Source: Blastomussa wellsi (Eukaryota; Cnidaria; Anthozoa; Scleractinia; Plerogyridae). Taken from it: a stretch of 64,000 nt of DNA. Shown one piece after another: positions 21,950 to 32,888 of the stretch (within the stretch, counting starts at the first letter, position 1; every line of letters starts with the position of its first letter). The stretch covers positions 38,479,993-38,543,992 of the forward strand of contig OX393561.1 in assembly GCA_947652115.1 (NCBI GenBank), written 5' to 3'. The translations under genes were made by a program, and so were the position numbers. The notes beneath the pieces were generated by a model. That model saw only the letters and a list, made by a program, of their open reading frames with translations. It was not told where the DNA came from and made no database searches.

Positions 21950-22680
21950 CTTCCTTCATTGTCAATAGATTGGCTTGATTCCCCGCTCGGGCTTCTCGAA
22001 TACTGATGGCGAAACGTTTGCAAATTCCACTGATAAAGCCAAAGTCTTCTTTCGCAATAAACATGACCGTTCTCGCTCGCCAAAGCGAGTGGTGTTTTAC
22101 CATCGATGTCAATTTGATTGCAGATGGCGCCTTCGCTAAGCAACAACGATACACAGCCCACAAAACCTTGGTAAGATCCCACGTGGAGCGCACTTCGTCC
22201 AAATACTGTTTTACCATTGATATCTGTAGCTCCTCGGTTAATAAGTTCCAATATCAGCCCGAGGTAACCACGGTGGCAGGAAATAAACAAAGCGAACGTA
22301 GCTCGTTGTATGACAAGTTTATTCCAAAGGGAAATGTTGTAACCCGGAAACTTCTCCTCGTCCAAAAATTGAACACCGTTGTCAAAAACATCGTATAAGT
22401 CCCCACGCCAGCAGGCTTCAAAAAGGCCGATCCAACTCTGTTCTATCTGGACTCTGACTATACAGCCATGTTTGAGATGGTAAGCTTTGAGAGTTTCCTG
22501 TTCAGATAGTTGTACGTTCATGAAAAATAAATTGAAAATGTCTCCTGGAATACCAGCCTTCAGCTCGACTCTTGACTTTAGTTGATAGATGAACATATCT
22601 CGATATAATCCTCTTACCGTACAAATATCGTCAGAGGGGAGAGCGATAAAGATCTGAAAACTTTCTCTTATACTCGACAT
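21950..22680 (-). CDS. ANKUB1-like protein, first coding exon (ubiquitin-like + ankyrin repeats)
   Basis: 243 codons from ATG at 22680 to donor GAAG/GTAAGACT. Residues ~7-77 form a ubiquitin-like beta-grasp pattern (FQIFIALPSDD ... HGCIVRVQI). A linker SWIGLFEACWRGDL resembles the ANKUB1 segment after its ubiquitin domain. Ankyrin repeats follow at ~110-215 (GRSALHVGSYQGFVGCVSLL, GKTPLALASENGH). An acceptor-like TTTGTAG sits just before the ATG, so an untranslated exon may lie upstream. After GH the ankyrin pattern weakens (YCERRLWLYQWN). Downstream exons, which must start with one base, were not found before the CCDC181-like exons begin. Confidence 0.7.
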
Positions 22681-22956
22681 GTTGAGCCCCTACAAATACA
22701 AATAACATGATGATTTACCAAAGCGATCTTCTATTTTGTAACACCTGCAAATAAAAAAAAACAGAAAGATTTTAACACTTTCTATTCAAATCTTCCTTAG
22801 TTTGTTTCGTAAATCATGTAAACACTCAAAATTTATTTGAATTCGAAATGTCCCCTACCCTTCGAATTCAGCCTAAATAACCCAAATCATCTGAGCATAA
22901 TAGTCGATACTTTTTACAGCAAAGGCTTAAAAATTCTACTTGAAAATCACTAAGGT

Positions 22957-23158
22957 TTTTTATGAATATTTTTAAGCGCTCTTATTTACACTTCTTTTGT
23001 GGGAAAATGACAGGTTAAATTTTGGGATCAGAAAAAGTGCAAATTTGTTTAGTTATGGTAATACTTTGTAAAGACACCGGATTAGTTTTTTTAGACCATT
23101 CACACTTTCAATTCACAGTACACTTAAAACAATAAAGCCATTAGCAGTTAATATTGAG
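22957..23158 (+). repeat. Direct duplication, copy 1
   Basis: Shares TTTTATGAATATTTTTAAGC at the start and AATAAAGCCATTAGCAGTTA near the end with 24281-24460, in the same orientation, with small internal gaps. Confidence 0.85.
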
Positions 23159-23711
23159 CAACCGATTCAATTTTCAATTGTCCGGCAGCCGAATGCTGTT
23201 TTGTTTAACTAGTTCATAAATTCCCGGGTTTAGTACGTTATTAATCTTGGGTATCAGTCCTTGTCAAAGCCAGCTCAGTATGTTCTCGTATTTCGTTTGG
23301 CCAAAATCGATTTAACTAGTTAAGTAGATAAAGTGTAGGCTGGATTGAATCGCCATGACCACTGCTAAAAGTGAAAAGCGGTAACAATCTTAGTATTTTT
23401 AGTTTTCCGCGTGGGCGCAGCTGTGCAAAGAGGGTTTTAAGTCGTTGACAACCACTAAGCAAGGGTTGATCTATCCAAACGTAATAAGTGTAATTAAAAC
23501 TAAAATTGGGAATTTTTTCTGCTTTTCAGTATACTATCATACAAAATTAGAAATTTTAAGAAACCTGAGGAAGTTGCAAAAAGTCAACTTCACTGTCGCA
23601 ACGGGGTCGCAGCTAGGCAGATGAAATGTTACATCTATGAATGATGAGAGAGTGAATTATACCGTGTTTGGGGGGGACTAATAAAAAACTTTTTGATGCA
23701 TATAACAAAAC

Positions 23712-23819
23712 AATTATCCAACTAAATCTTGCGGAATATCGTCTGATTTTAGCCAACGCCGCCTTCGGCCTCGTCGGCTAAGTATCAGGCGATATTCCGC
23801 GCGATTTTGCAGGATAATT
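23712..23819. mobile_element. Small MITE with palindromic ends
   Basis: Ends AATTATCCAAC and AGGATAATT enclose GCGGAATATCG ... CGATATTCCGC and a central TTAGCC/GGCTAA pair, so nearly the whole element folds into one hairpin. Confidence 0.7.
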
Positions 23820-24280
23820 CGGTTAAATATAAATGGCACCTAAATGGCAGTTTTCCCTACCCTTATGGTTACTCCAACTCTTGGAATCCCTACCCTTTCG
23901 TTACATACCTCCTGGCTGCAAAAGGTACCCCTTCTGGGCGAAATCTCCCCCTCCCCCTTCAGGTGATGGGGCCTTATACTAACACACTCACAAAGAAAGA
24001 TCTCCATAGTTTGTAGCGTTGTTTTTTTTCTTCAGGTCATCGACCGAGAAGTCAACTCCGCCAAGATCTTTAACAGCACTATAAACTAATTTCTAATGTT
24101 TTTCTTTGTGTATAAAAATAGCCATACATAACGCTAACAAAAACTTAAACAAAGCCTCTTTCCTTTTTTTAAAGTGTCTATGAAGTAAAAAAGTTAACCT
24201 CAGCTTATTTGAAAGTATAGAGTATGTATGTATGGAGTGAAAACACAAAATGTCTCTGCAGACAATACGGCACAAAGAAG

Positions 24281-24460
24281 TTTTATGAATATTTTTAAGC
24301 GCGTTTATTTACACCTCTTTTGTGAGAAAATGACAGGTTAAATTTTGGGATCAGAAATTGTCTAGATATGGTAATACACCAGATTATTTTTTTTAGACCA
24401 TTCACACTGTAAACTCACAGTATACTTAAAACAATAAAGCCATTAGCAGTTAATACTGAG
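24281..24460 (+). repeat. Direct duplication, copy 2
   Basis: Second copy of 22957-23158, 1.3 kb downstream, a little shorter. It abuts the fragment of the foldback family at 24170-24275. Confidence 0.85.
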
Positions 24461-26072
24461 AAAATTTTAATTTGGCTTTGTCACGTATAACAACAGGTCC
24501 GAAAAATGGATAGCAATTTGAAAACATGGCAGAGAATGAAGAAGAAGAAGAAGAATCTAGTACAGCGTAAAGGCGCTCTGAGTGTTTATAATTTCAAGTT
24601 TAGAGCTCAAATAACTCGAAATTAGTTAACAAACACATTAAGTATCGAAATTCTAAACAGATGTCTATAGCAAGTCACGTTCTTAGATATTTTGCATGTT
24701 CACCCTCTAAAGGTTTATAGGGGTGGATTCTTGTTCTGCTCTCGTAGCCCCGTTCAATGAAAATACTCCGAAACAGTAAATTTGATGGTCTTTATCGATT
24801 TATAATGATTTCATGAGAAGCAAAACAAAACTATTAATGAAATCATTGTTGAACATACTGTACTGCTAACTAGTGAAATGTTTGTTTTTCTTTTCAGTAA
24901 AGGAATTCATATTTAAAAATTCCATCGTCTCCACGATAACAAATCACAGTATACCGTGACCCTTGAGAGATCCGTCTTGCAAAGAACTGATTTTCAGTCC
25001 TGTTCACGAATCACGTAAAAAAGAAAATGTTAAAAATACTGACTATTTCCATTAATAAATCTCGTCTTTTCTTGGAGCAATGTCCCATGTTTGCCAATTA
25101 AGATAAAGGCTGCGTGTAATTAGGTTAGACCAGCAAATTCTGTGCAGTGTACATTGCATACCAGTAAATTCAGGCGATGGTAGTACCCGGGTTGGTTTTA
25201 ACGACGGTCTTTTCAAGCATTCAACCTTTTTTAAATTTTCCGTTCACTGAAATCTTATGGAGTCATCTGAAGAGATAGTTCTATGTGAAAATCTAAACCT
25301 TGATTTCTAAGCAAGCTGTTGCTAGCTTGTAGCCTTCATTAATACAGTATACGTACTGCGCGCCAGGGTGAAAATTACATATTAAACTCGCCTTCAAGTT
25401 CAACCTATCTGTCGTGAACCGGCCTCGTTTGTCCATCTCTCTAAATTCAATCAGTAAACCTTTGTGTATTACATTTCAAATGTACTTTTCTGAGCTGTAT
25501 TGTGCTTTTGTTATCCGTTATATTCTTTCAAATTTACAAGAAGCCATAAGTAATTAGATAGAAATGAGAAATAGCGGTTGAATGCTCTAGAGTGCCAAAA
25601 TCAGCCTGCAAGACTTACCTTCCTCCCGACGTAAGCCCTAGGTAGAAGCTGATGTCGTGCACACTACAATTTATGTTTAAATCACTGCAGTACTTGGGTA
25701 TAATGAGATCGCTTAGTAAACAATACACAGAATAAAGTCTGTTGTGCTTGACTAGTTGACGCAAACGTATTAAAATCGGGTTTGACGTGCACGACGGAAC
25801 ACTGACGTCACGCACGTCTGATCATTTCGCTGGTTTGCGTGTCACGCTTTGAGGTGTACTCGAGCGTTAAATTTTGTACAGCCACACTTCAGGATGGTGC
25901 CTCGTTATAGTGAAGTATTTTTCTCGACCGGTGACTACACAAGAAAAGTAGATCTTACCAGGTAGCCAGGCAAATTCTCGAGATAATTAGGTTTGAAATC
26001 TGGAAAAAGTGTTAACGTGGCATTTTTTAGGGATAGGTTTAGGGTTGAATTTGGTTTTCAATAAACAGAATC

Positions 26073-26760
26073 CAGGGACGGCGGAGCGTATTTGAAAGTG
26101 GGGGGGGGGGGGGGGGGCTTGAAAACGAGAGCCAGGGGCGCGAGTAGTTTGTAGGGGGGTGTGGGGTCCTCCCCCAGAAAATTTTGAAATCTAGAGGCTC
26201 GGAAATGGTATTTTCAACGTTCCTTATGAGATATTTCTTAAAAAAAGACAACCTGGATAAGTGTGAAATGACAGGCACTTTTTGTGCTTCAGCAATATTT
26301 TGGAAGTTTTATACATATTTTTCAGCCTTCCACGAGATATTCCGGCTTTAGTACACTAACATGGGTTTTACACAGGCTCCTCGTGTGTGGAAAGGATGCT
26401 CGTAAGGAAGTACTTAACCACACACAGTTTCCGACATGTTTTGAACAAGGTTTCTCGTCGCCAAATGAAGCAAGTAGGATTCACGCACTTGTTTCATCTG
26501 GTTAGTGCCCTATGTATTTTTCGTCTTTTCTCAAATAACTACTGAGCATGAATTGAATTAACGTTAACGGAAGTATTTTTTTGGCCAATAACTCATCTCG
26601 GGGGTTAATTTGTGGTGAATCGCACTTTTCCGTTTACGTTTTCCTTTTCCTTTTTTCATTATTTCTTCATACGAACCTTATGCTAAAACAAAAAAAATGT
26701 CGTTGTCGTAAGGGGGGGGGGGGGGGAGGGGCTGAAGCCCCCCCAGCTCCGCCGTCCCTG
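26073..26760. mobile_element. Nonautonomous hAT-like DNA element, 5-bp target duplication
   Basis: Perfect terminal inverted repeats CAGGGACGGCGGAGC / GCTCCGCCGTCCCTG, flanked on both sides by GAATC, read as a 5-bp target site duplication. G-runs lie just inside both ends. The interior (26284-26505) has a 73-codon frame with no recognised domain. The 5-bp duplication and CAGGG termini match what is known for the hAT5 group. Confidence 0.8.
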
Positions 26761-27585
26761 GAATCAACATAAAAATATAACAATCTCAAACATAACTGAC
26801 AAACTCCCACGGGCTAAAAACATCCATGACAACTTTTGTACTAAATGTCAAATTAATCATACGTTCTATAGCCGTACCACTTCCATTTTATAGAATAAAA
26901 AGTAGGAGTAAACACACATTTTTAAAAGTTATACCAGTTGTTTTCAGGTTCTATGGACTCGCTTTTGGGGTCTGTTACAATTTTCCGTTCCCCTTCCTCA
27001 TCGAAAAGACCATTTGCGCCTCGCGCAATTTTCACCAGCGCACTACGCCATGGGTAGTTAGCAGTGTGCGGTTTGTGTTTGAGCGATTGACGATTTGTTT
27101 TTAACTGTTAAATCGAGTCATTTTTATCGGCCAGACGTTAGTTGTTCGCTTGGTCGCCAGCGTAGTTGAATTCGTCAATTGGAGCGAACAAATTCCACAA
27201 GCGCGCGCGTCCAGTACAGAACATGTGCGGAGCAACAAAGGAGACACCGTCCTTAATTCTTAATTGATTAGACGCCACTAACTGAGCTGGTCTTCTCATT
27301 CAATCCTTAATTGTCACCACACAGTTCAAGAAATGAAATCAGTGTCGGGTTCAATCGTGCGACCAAAGCTTTTTTTGTTGTCACTCTCGTCAATTCCTAA
27401 CTACTAACAAAGGGGCGTGTGCCCTTTCGGTTACAATTTTACCCGTGTTGCATTCTAATCTGAGTAATACAAAAGGATGATATTTTCACAACCCATTGAA
27501 GGCGATTAGTGCGTGTGATATCGTTTTTTGCGTCTTTTGCTTGAAGTTTATTTGACCTGGAAAGCACTCACCAGATCAATGATCG

Positions 27586-27800
27586 TTCCTGTAAAATCCC
27601 GTATTCGCCATTTTCGAATTGCCCTAACACACCTTGTTTGCCCCCAAAAAGTTTGCATAAGCATTGTTTTCAGATTCTCTTGGGACGACTGTTATACCCA
27701 GGAGAATTGGGAAACAAAGGTTATGCAAACTTTTTGGGGCAAACGAGGTGCATTATGGGAAATGCAAACATGGCCAATTTGAACAAGCAGAAATTGATAT
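27586..27800. mobile_element. MITE inserted in the tRNA-unit relict
   Basis: Inverted arms contain CCCCAAAAAGTTTGCATAA and its inverse TTATGCAAACTTTTTGGGGC. It interrupts spacer sequence that is contiguous in the array. A related arm fragment (CCCCAAAATTTTGCATAATC) is at ~40556-40605. Confidence 0.8.
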
Positions 27801-28014
27801 GTCAGAAATTAGAACAGTACAATGTAATGGAGCAAGAATTACCCTTTAAACACGACTGTAAGTTTCATTATGATAGCAATTTCAAGAACCACTAACGACT
27901 TCTTTATAAAAATCTCCGCTGATCTTCACATTCAATCGCTCATTGTCACCACACAGTTCAAGAAATTATTCAGTAGTGTAAAATGCTTAGTTATACAAAA
28001 TACGTGTATGAGCC

Positions 28015-28087
28015 GCCCGGTTAGCTCAGTCGGTAGAGCATCAGACTTTTAATCTGAGGGTCATGGGTTCAAGTCCCATATCGGGCG
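28015..28087 (+). tRNA. tRNA-Lys(TTT), isolated intact copy
   Basis: Identical over 73 nt to the array consensus although its flanks are clearly diverged. Followed by a TTTTT terminator (~28095). It is the only tRNA in the window outside the array and is in the opposite orientation. Intact body within decayed flanks suggests it is under selection. Confidence 0.96.
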
Positions 28088-28152
28088 ACCAATGCTTTTT
28101 CTGTTGTCACTGTCATAAATCGTGCTGAAGTAAACATTGTAGCCCCTGTCCT

Positions 28153-28430
28153 TTATAGCATCTTTAAATTTTTTCCTTCAAAGCTTTCCACCGTTTTCAA
28201 TGTTGAAATGTCTTCAAATACACTGAAATCTTTGTCCTTCAAAGTTGTCCTAACCTGCTGAATAACAATCTCGCGGTCAGCGTATCGTAAGAATCTTGCA
28301 ATGATTGGACGAGGACCATCAACTTTTATTTTTTGGGGGGTGGTTTGAAAACATCGGAAATTAGCGCGATAACAGTTTTTTAAAAATGGTTTAATTCTGC
28401 TGCAAGTCAACTCGGTGCATTTTCTGCCTT
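28153..28430 (-). pseudogene. L1-type LINE ORF1 fragment
   Basis: 85-codon frame with the pattern RPIIARFLRYADRE, then LKDKDFSVFEDI. This resembles the RNA-binding core and C-terminal region of L1-type ORF1 proteins (R-P-x-x-I-x-A-R-F). No ORF2 is adjacent; the relict tRNA unit lies immediately on the 3' side. Dead fragment. Confidence 0.6.
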
Positions 28431-29683
28431 AACAGCAGTTTAAATCTTTGTGGTCTGCATGAACTGTTCAAATTTAGTCCACGGAATATAAATTGAGCGG
28501 ATTGTGCATTTCTCGACCAATCAAAATCGATGGATGTAACTTAGTTTCCATTTTCAGCCGTTTGGCAGTTTTCAGGTTTTGTGAGAGAGAAACTTATGCT
28601 CCAGGTGCATGTATTTCTGACCATTTCATATGCCATTATAAAAACACCGCATCGATCCACTCTTGAATCTAAATCTGATTGGAAGGGAAATGAGGTTGAC
28701 TTAACCATTTTAATTATCTGTTTTGATCTAACTTGAAGAAATTAATTAATATGCAGAATGCGATAAAGCATATCCACCTTAAAAGAAAAGTTTTGCCAAA
28801 ACTGTGGATTGATAGTAATTTAGTTTTAAAATATAATTTTTATAATTATCTCTGGTTTGTTTCTGTTTTATATCGATCAGCCTTTTTTTCTGATAATGCG
28901 CAAAAAATAAATATTCATTTCATTCACGAATACATTATCATGTTTATTTATAAGTTGTCTCCGTAATGGATTAGGCTGGAATGATAACTTACAAAGAAAG
29001 ATCAAATTTGGCAAGTTTTTTTATCCGTAATGATCACGTTGCTCCCAAACACGAGCCTTTTTGAACCAGTTTATATAGCACATTTTTGGATGGCTGGATG
29101 TTTTAGTTAAAAATATGCATTCCCCTTAAAACCACCTGCAATCATTGTGGTTTGTGATTGTGTTGTATGGACAATTTAGGCAGCAAAAAGAACCGAAAAT
29201 AGCTATTTGCTTTAGAATTTGCATATTCAATAATTCTGTCTCAAAAATGTTATGAAATCAGCGCGTTTACAAGCTTTAGATACGTTGAAACAAACGAAAA
29301 AAGGTTTTCTTTACAAACCTAAGAGCAAATTTCTGACTACTAGAAAAAACAATAACGAAAAAATAGGAATAGTTCACTTTTTGTAAAATAAAAGATTGAA
29401 AATTTTTATCTTTGTTTAATAATGTATAGATGTGTATATATTCATAACGAAATTGACTGTGTATACAGAATCTTTGAATTCGTCTTCAGTATTTACATAT
29501 AAACACTGCATGCTTTCATTTGCAGTCGTGTTAACAGCTCGATTGGTATATATAACATATGTTCACAATAATATAGTTGATAAATAACATAAACAACTTT
29601 GAAAGCACCAAACGTCGAGAGCAAATTTTACAGGCGAAATCCAGCTCTCTTTTCTCTACGAGTAATACATTCGAATGATTCGA
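28431..29683. other. AT-rich stretch, nothing recognised
   Basis: No ORF, RNA or repeat that I can support. Confidence 0.5.
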
Positions 29684-30259
29684 TTAGAATCGCTTGTTTA
29701 AAACTCGCAGAAACTGTCTTTGATAATGAAAATTGTCGCTGGAATCGCATACTGCTTTTTTCCTGAGTCGGTGACTCATGAGACCTCGATTTGTCGTGTC
29801 CCCAAGCCCAACCTTACGTGTACGAGCTTCTCGTGAACCGTTATATTCCGTTGCGGGATTGTCCGTGTTCGTTTCTGTCGGAAAGTCCGTCGTAAAATTC
29901 TCCACGTAACCTTGAGTTTCCCCGCCATAAAAAAGCATGTTCTTGGTTTTGAAGGGTGCAAACTTTTTCTCAGTTTCGCGGCAATCCTTGCCCAACATGT
30001 GTCGCCCAGAGATAGAAAAACTGCCACCTGTCAATGCGGTTTCCCCTGTGTTTAGCGCGTTTGTGATCCGTTCGGATCTGAATTTTGGACTCTTTCTTGT
30101 CAATTCGCCATAGCTTTCCTGTCCTATAGGGTAAGAATGTCGTTTCTGATCTGTGTCCGACGCAAAGTTGTAGCTGTAGTGTAAAATTCGTTTCTCGTCT
30201 CCATCCACTTGCGTTCTCATCTTCAGCAGGTTGTACACGCTCTTGCCGAGAATCTTCAT
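29684..30259 (-). CDS. Unrecognised single-exon protein, 191 aa
   Basis: A clean frame from ATG at 30259 to TAA at 29684, longer than any other unexplained frame in this gene-poor part. The protein is polar and basic, with no signal peptide, membrane segment or cysteine pattern. Visible patches: YSYNFASDTDQKRHSYP, FYGGETQGYVENF, and a basic tail SHRLRKKA. I do not recognise a family. A transposon origin is not indicated. It could be a lineage-specific gene or a chance frame. Confidence 0.5.
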   Translation of the reverse strand: MKILGKSVYNLLKMRTQVDGDEKRILHYSYNFASDTDQKRHSYPIGQESYGELTRKSPKFRSERITNALNTGETALTGGSFSISGRHMLGKDCRETEKKFAPFKTKNMLFYGGETQGYVENFTTDFPTETNTDNPATEYNGSREARTRKVGLGDTTNRGLMSHRLRKKAVCDSSDNFHYQRQFLRVLNKRF

Positions 30260-31374
30260 TTACAATTCGGCATCTGCCGTTTAGTAGTTGAGGCGCTTTA
30301 ATCTCGTAGCATCCGGCTACGCCTTGCATGCGCCACTGGGGACTCACTGACTCACTCAATGAACCACCCTTTGCCTAAATACGTGCAATTTGTCCGTATC
30401 AAAAAACGAGGTCTGCGTCATTCATAAACACAAGACACTGCTTATATTAATAAGTCATTTCCGTGAGAGCTTTCCGCGTTCGCACCTGACATATTGCTTT
30501 TATTTTTATTGCTCGTTTGTCTTGACACCGCTGGCTCCCAATTCGACAAGATAATGATCTATTTCCTTGCTGTCTTAGACAATTTCATGAGGCCTTTTCG
30601 GTATATATAAACGCAGTAACCGAAAAAAAAAACGTGCTCGCGAGGGAGACCCAACTCGGGCACGTGTGCCTTGTCCGCAATATCGTCATCGCAAATGAAG
30701 CAATCTGTTTGAGTTTACACAAGCTAAAATGTGACGTAAATTTGAAAAATAAATCACTCACTAGCTAGAGAAGCTGATGAGTAAATCAACCAGTAAAAAC
30801 GATTGTTTGGAATCGCAGAGACGTGTTATCAACATCAGATCAAATTCACGGGGATATAGATTTCACTTCCTTGTCGGGTCAATTCTGCCAAAAAACAAAT
30901 CCTTGTCTTTTCCTGTTATCATGCACAAAATTCTGCTGTATAATTATCCAAAAAAATTCAAATGAAAGTTAACGTTTAGCTTGAAAAAATGGCTAATTTA
31001 ACAGTACACAAGTGTTAATAGTTTCAATGTAACAAATTAAAACAAATTAAAAAGTAGCTATACCATTACTGTTGAGTTCCCACTGATGCATAGACAGCTT
31101 TTAGCTTTTTAAAGTGACATTATGCAATATCGTGACATTTGCCCTGTAAATTTTAAAGCTGATAAACAACATAAAATGTTAATTTATCAAACCACCTACG
31201 TTTAACGTAACTCGGATGCTTCCGAATTTGTTTCTCTTATCTATTTTTCACATTAAATTCTTCGAATCTCAAGGTTTATTTCTTATTGACAGAGTCTGTA
31301 CATTTAACATGTTTCATGTTCATGTTATAACTTGAAATCCCTTTGTCTTTGTTATCAAATCTCCATACTGAATG

Positions 31375-31380
<6 letters not shown>
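30260..31380. other. Intergenic, nothing recognised
   Basis: A small hairpin (TTTCGGT ... ACCGAAA, ~30597-30628) is the only structure noted. Confidence 0.5.
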
Positions 31381-31406
<26 letters not shown>

Positions 31407-31602
31407 ATTGTTTACGTGCGAGAATTTCAGTATTATATTTTACGCGGATCGCGCAGAAACGAAAGAAATCCCTTGAGAAACCTGCTAAAGGTAATTTAAA
31501 CACTTCCAGTAACAACCTACGGCAATATAATACGACTGCGCTTCACCATACAATTTCCATAATTTCGATGCCATCGAAAATGGCGGAGGCTGACTAGGGC
31601 CC
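31381..31602. mobile_element. MITE with GGGCCCTAGTCAGCC termini
   Basis: 222 bp with perfect 15-bp inverted ends GGGCCCTAGTCAGCC / GGCTGACTAGGGCCC, flanked by TTAAA and TTTGA. No coding capacity. Confidence 0.85.
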
Positions 31603-32174
31603 TTTGAGGCAAACTTGAGGCGGACGGCACATATATAATCAAAGAATAAACAAGCGGAAAATTTGAATTAGACTGTTCTCAACGTGCGTGTTTTCATTCC
31701 TCAGTGACTTGCAAGTATCAAGATCGCCATGGGTGTAGGCGATTGTATTTTGGTTGCGTGTTCGTTTGCCTCAAAACGCGGGGGAGTGATTTTACAAGGA
31801 CGCTGAATTTCGCAAACTGATTAGCTTACTTGACATAAAGCCGTTATCTTTTCTGATGTTTTTTCTAGTAAGTCGTCAATTAGTGTTGTTTTAACATCAT
31901 ACCATTTTCAATGTTCTTCAAAAGATTGGAAACGGTCGAGACTTGGTGGAAAGATTATTCGACGTGAGCGGGTGGAGAAGAAATTAACAATCCGAAGGAC
32001 TGTCATTCTCGTCCCCAGGCTTAGCCGGCTGGGCCTGTGCATGAGGAACAATATACCTTAATCACGAGAAACGGCATTATTTCAATGTTTGCCCCCTGGC
32101 AGACAACGTGGCTAATTTGCATTACAATATGAAGACCATCATGGCGGCTATCGTGAATATGATCTATTGGCTCT

Positions 32175-32322
32175 GGGAACACATGATTTAATTAGCTGAA
32201 ATCTAACAAAGGGAGTCCAATCACATCAGCCGTTATATAATCCCTTTGTCGTAGCAAGTTTAAAATGGTTGATTTGATTGGACTACCTTTGTTAGATTTC
32301 ACCCAATGAAATCATGTGTCCC
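32175..32322. mobile_element. MITE with ~55-bp inverted arms
   Basis: Left arm GGGAACACATGATTTAATTA ... AATCTAACAAAGGGAGTCCAATC is mirrored by GATTGGACTACCTTTGTTAG ... GAAATCATGTGTCCC. Confidence 0.8.
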
Positions 32323-32323
32323 T

Positions 32324-32483
32324 ATTTTTTTCAAAAAGTTGCCGAAAAGTTGCTGAATTTCCAAAAAGTTGCCGAAAAGTTGCTGAATTTCCAAAAAGTT
32401 GCCAAAAAGTTGCTATTTTTTTCAAAAAGTTGCCGAAAAGTTGCTGAATTTCCAAAAAGTTGCCGAAAAGTTGCCAAAATTTT
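32324..32483 (+). repeat. Minisatellite, AAAAAGTTGCCG family
   Basis: Tandem phrases of CAAAAAGTTGCCGAAAAGTT, alternating with TGCTGAATTTC or TGCTATTTTTT, repeated about six times. Confidence 0.9.
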
Positions 32484-32786
32484 TCTTCTTTTCGTACCTT
32501 TTTGGGGTGTTAAAGATTAAAAATTCGCACATGCGTCTTATCAAAACTTTATTTGTCAAATTCCAATGATAATGATAATGATAATTATTAGAGGTTCTGA
32601 TATTGGATGTATTGGAATCACTGTAATTATCCGCCATCTTGAAAAACGTGCAACGTGATACCGCTGACCTCGTGATAAGGCATCACAAAAATCAGCCCAT
32701 GGGGGATCCTTGGGCCCTAATTATTGTATTTTAGAATAAATTGAATAAATGTCTATCGAAAACTGACCAATGTGGCTCAAAACGTG

Positions 32787-32888
32787 AAGAAAGTGGCTTC
32801 AAAGAAATTCAAAAAGCCCAAAGTTGCCGAAAATTCTAAAAGTTGCCAAAATTCTAAAAAGTTGCCGAAAATCTCAAAAGTTGCCGAG
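32787..32888 (+). repeat. Second block of the AAAAGTTGCCG minisatellite
   Basis: Irregular repeats of AAAGTTGCCGAAAATTCT; same word as at 32324-32483 but more degenerate. Confidence 0.75.

Larger units (their letters stand above)
22681..26071. other. Intergenic, repeats only
   Basis: No gene supported. Contains a duplicated ~190-bp sequence (22957-23158 and 24281-24460), a small TIR element (23712-23819), a foldback fragment (24170-24275) and a short (GAA)n at ~24538. The rest is AT-rich and unremarkable. Confidence 0.6.
27290..28116 (-). repeat. Inverted, decayed copies of the tRNA-array unit
   Basis: Read on the minus strand this matches the array spacer. 27400-27500 corresponds to the tRNA-Lys 3' side spacer (GTTGCATTCTAATCTGAGTA). 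27510-27585 and 27801-28014 correspond to the long spacer. A deleted tRNA-Lys is visible at ~27340 (GGGTTCAATCGTGCGACC). The tRNA-Met is missing. The unit is split at 27586-27800 by an inserted element. Confidence 0.85.

Noticed and set aside
26581..26772. Frame ending in GGGGGG/APPAPP
   Set aside because: Produced by the G-run inside the terminal part of the hAT-like element.
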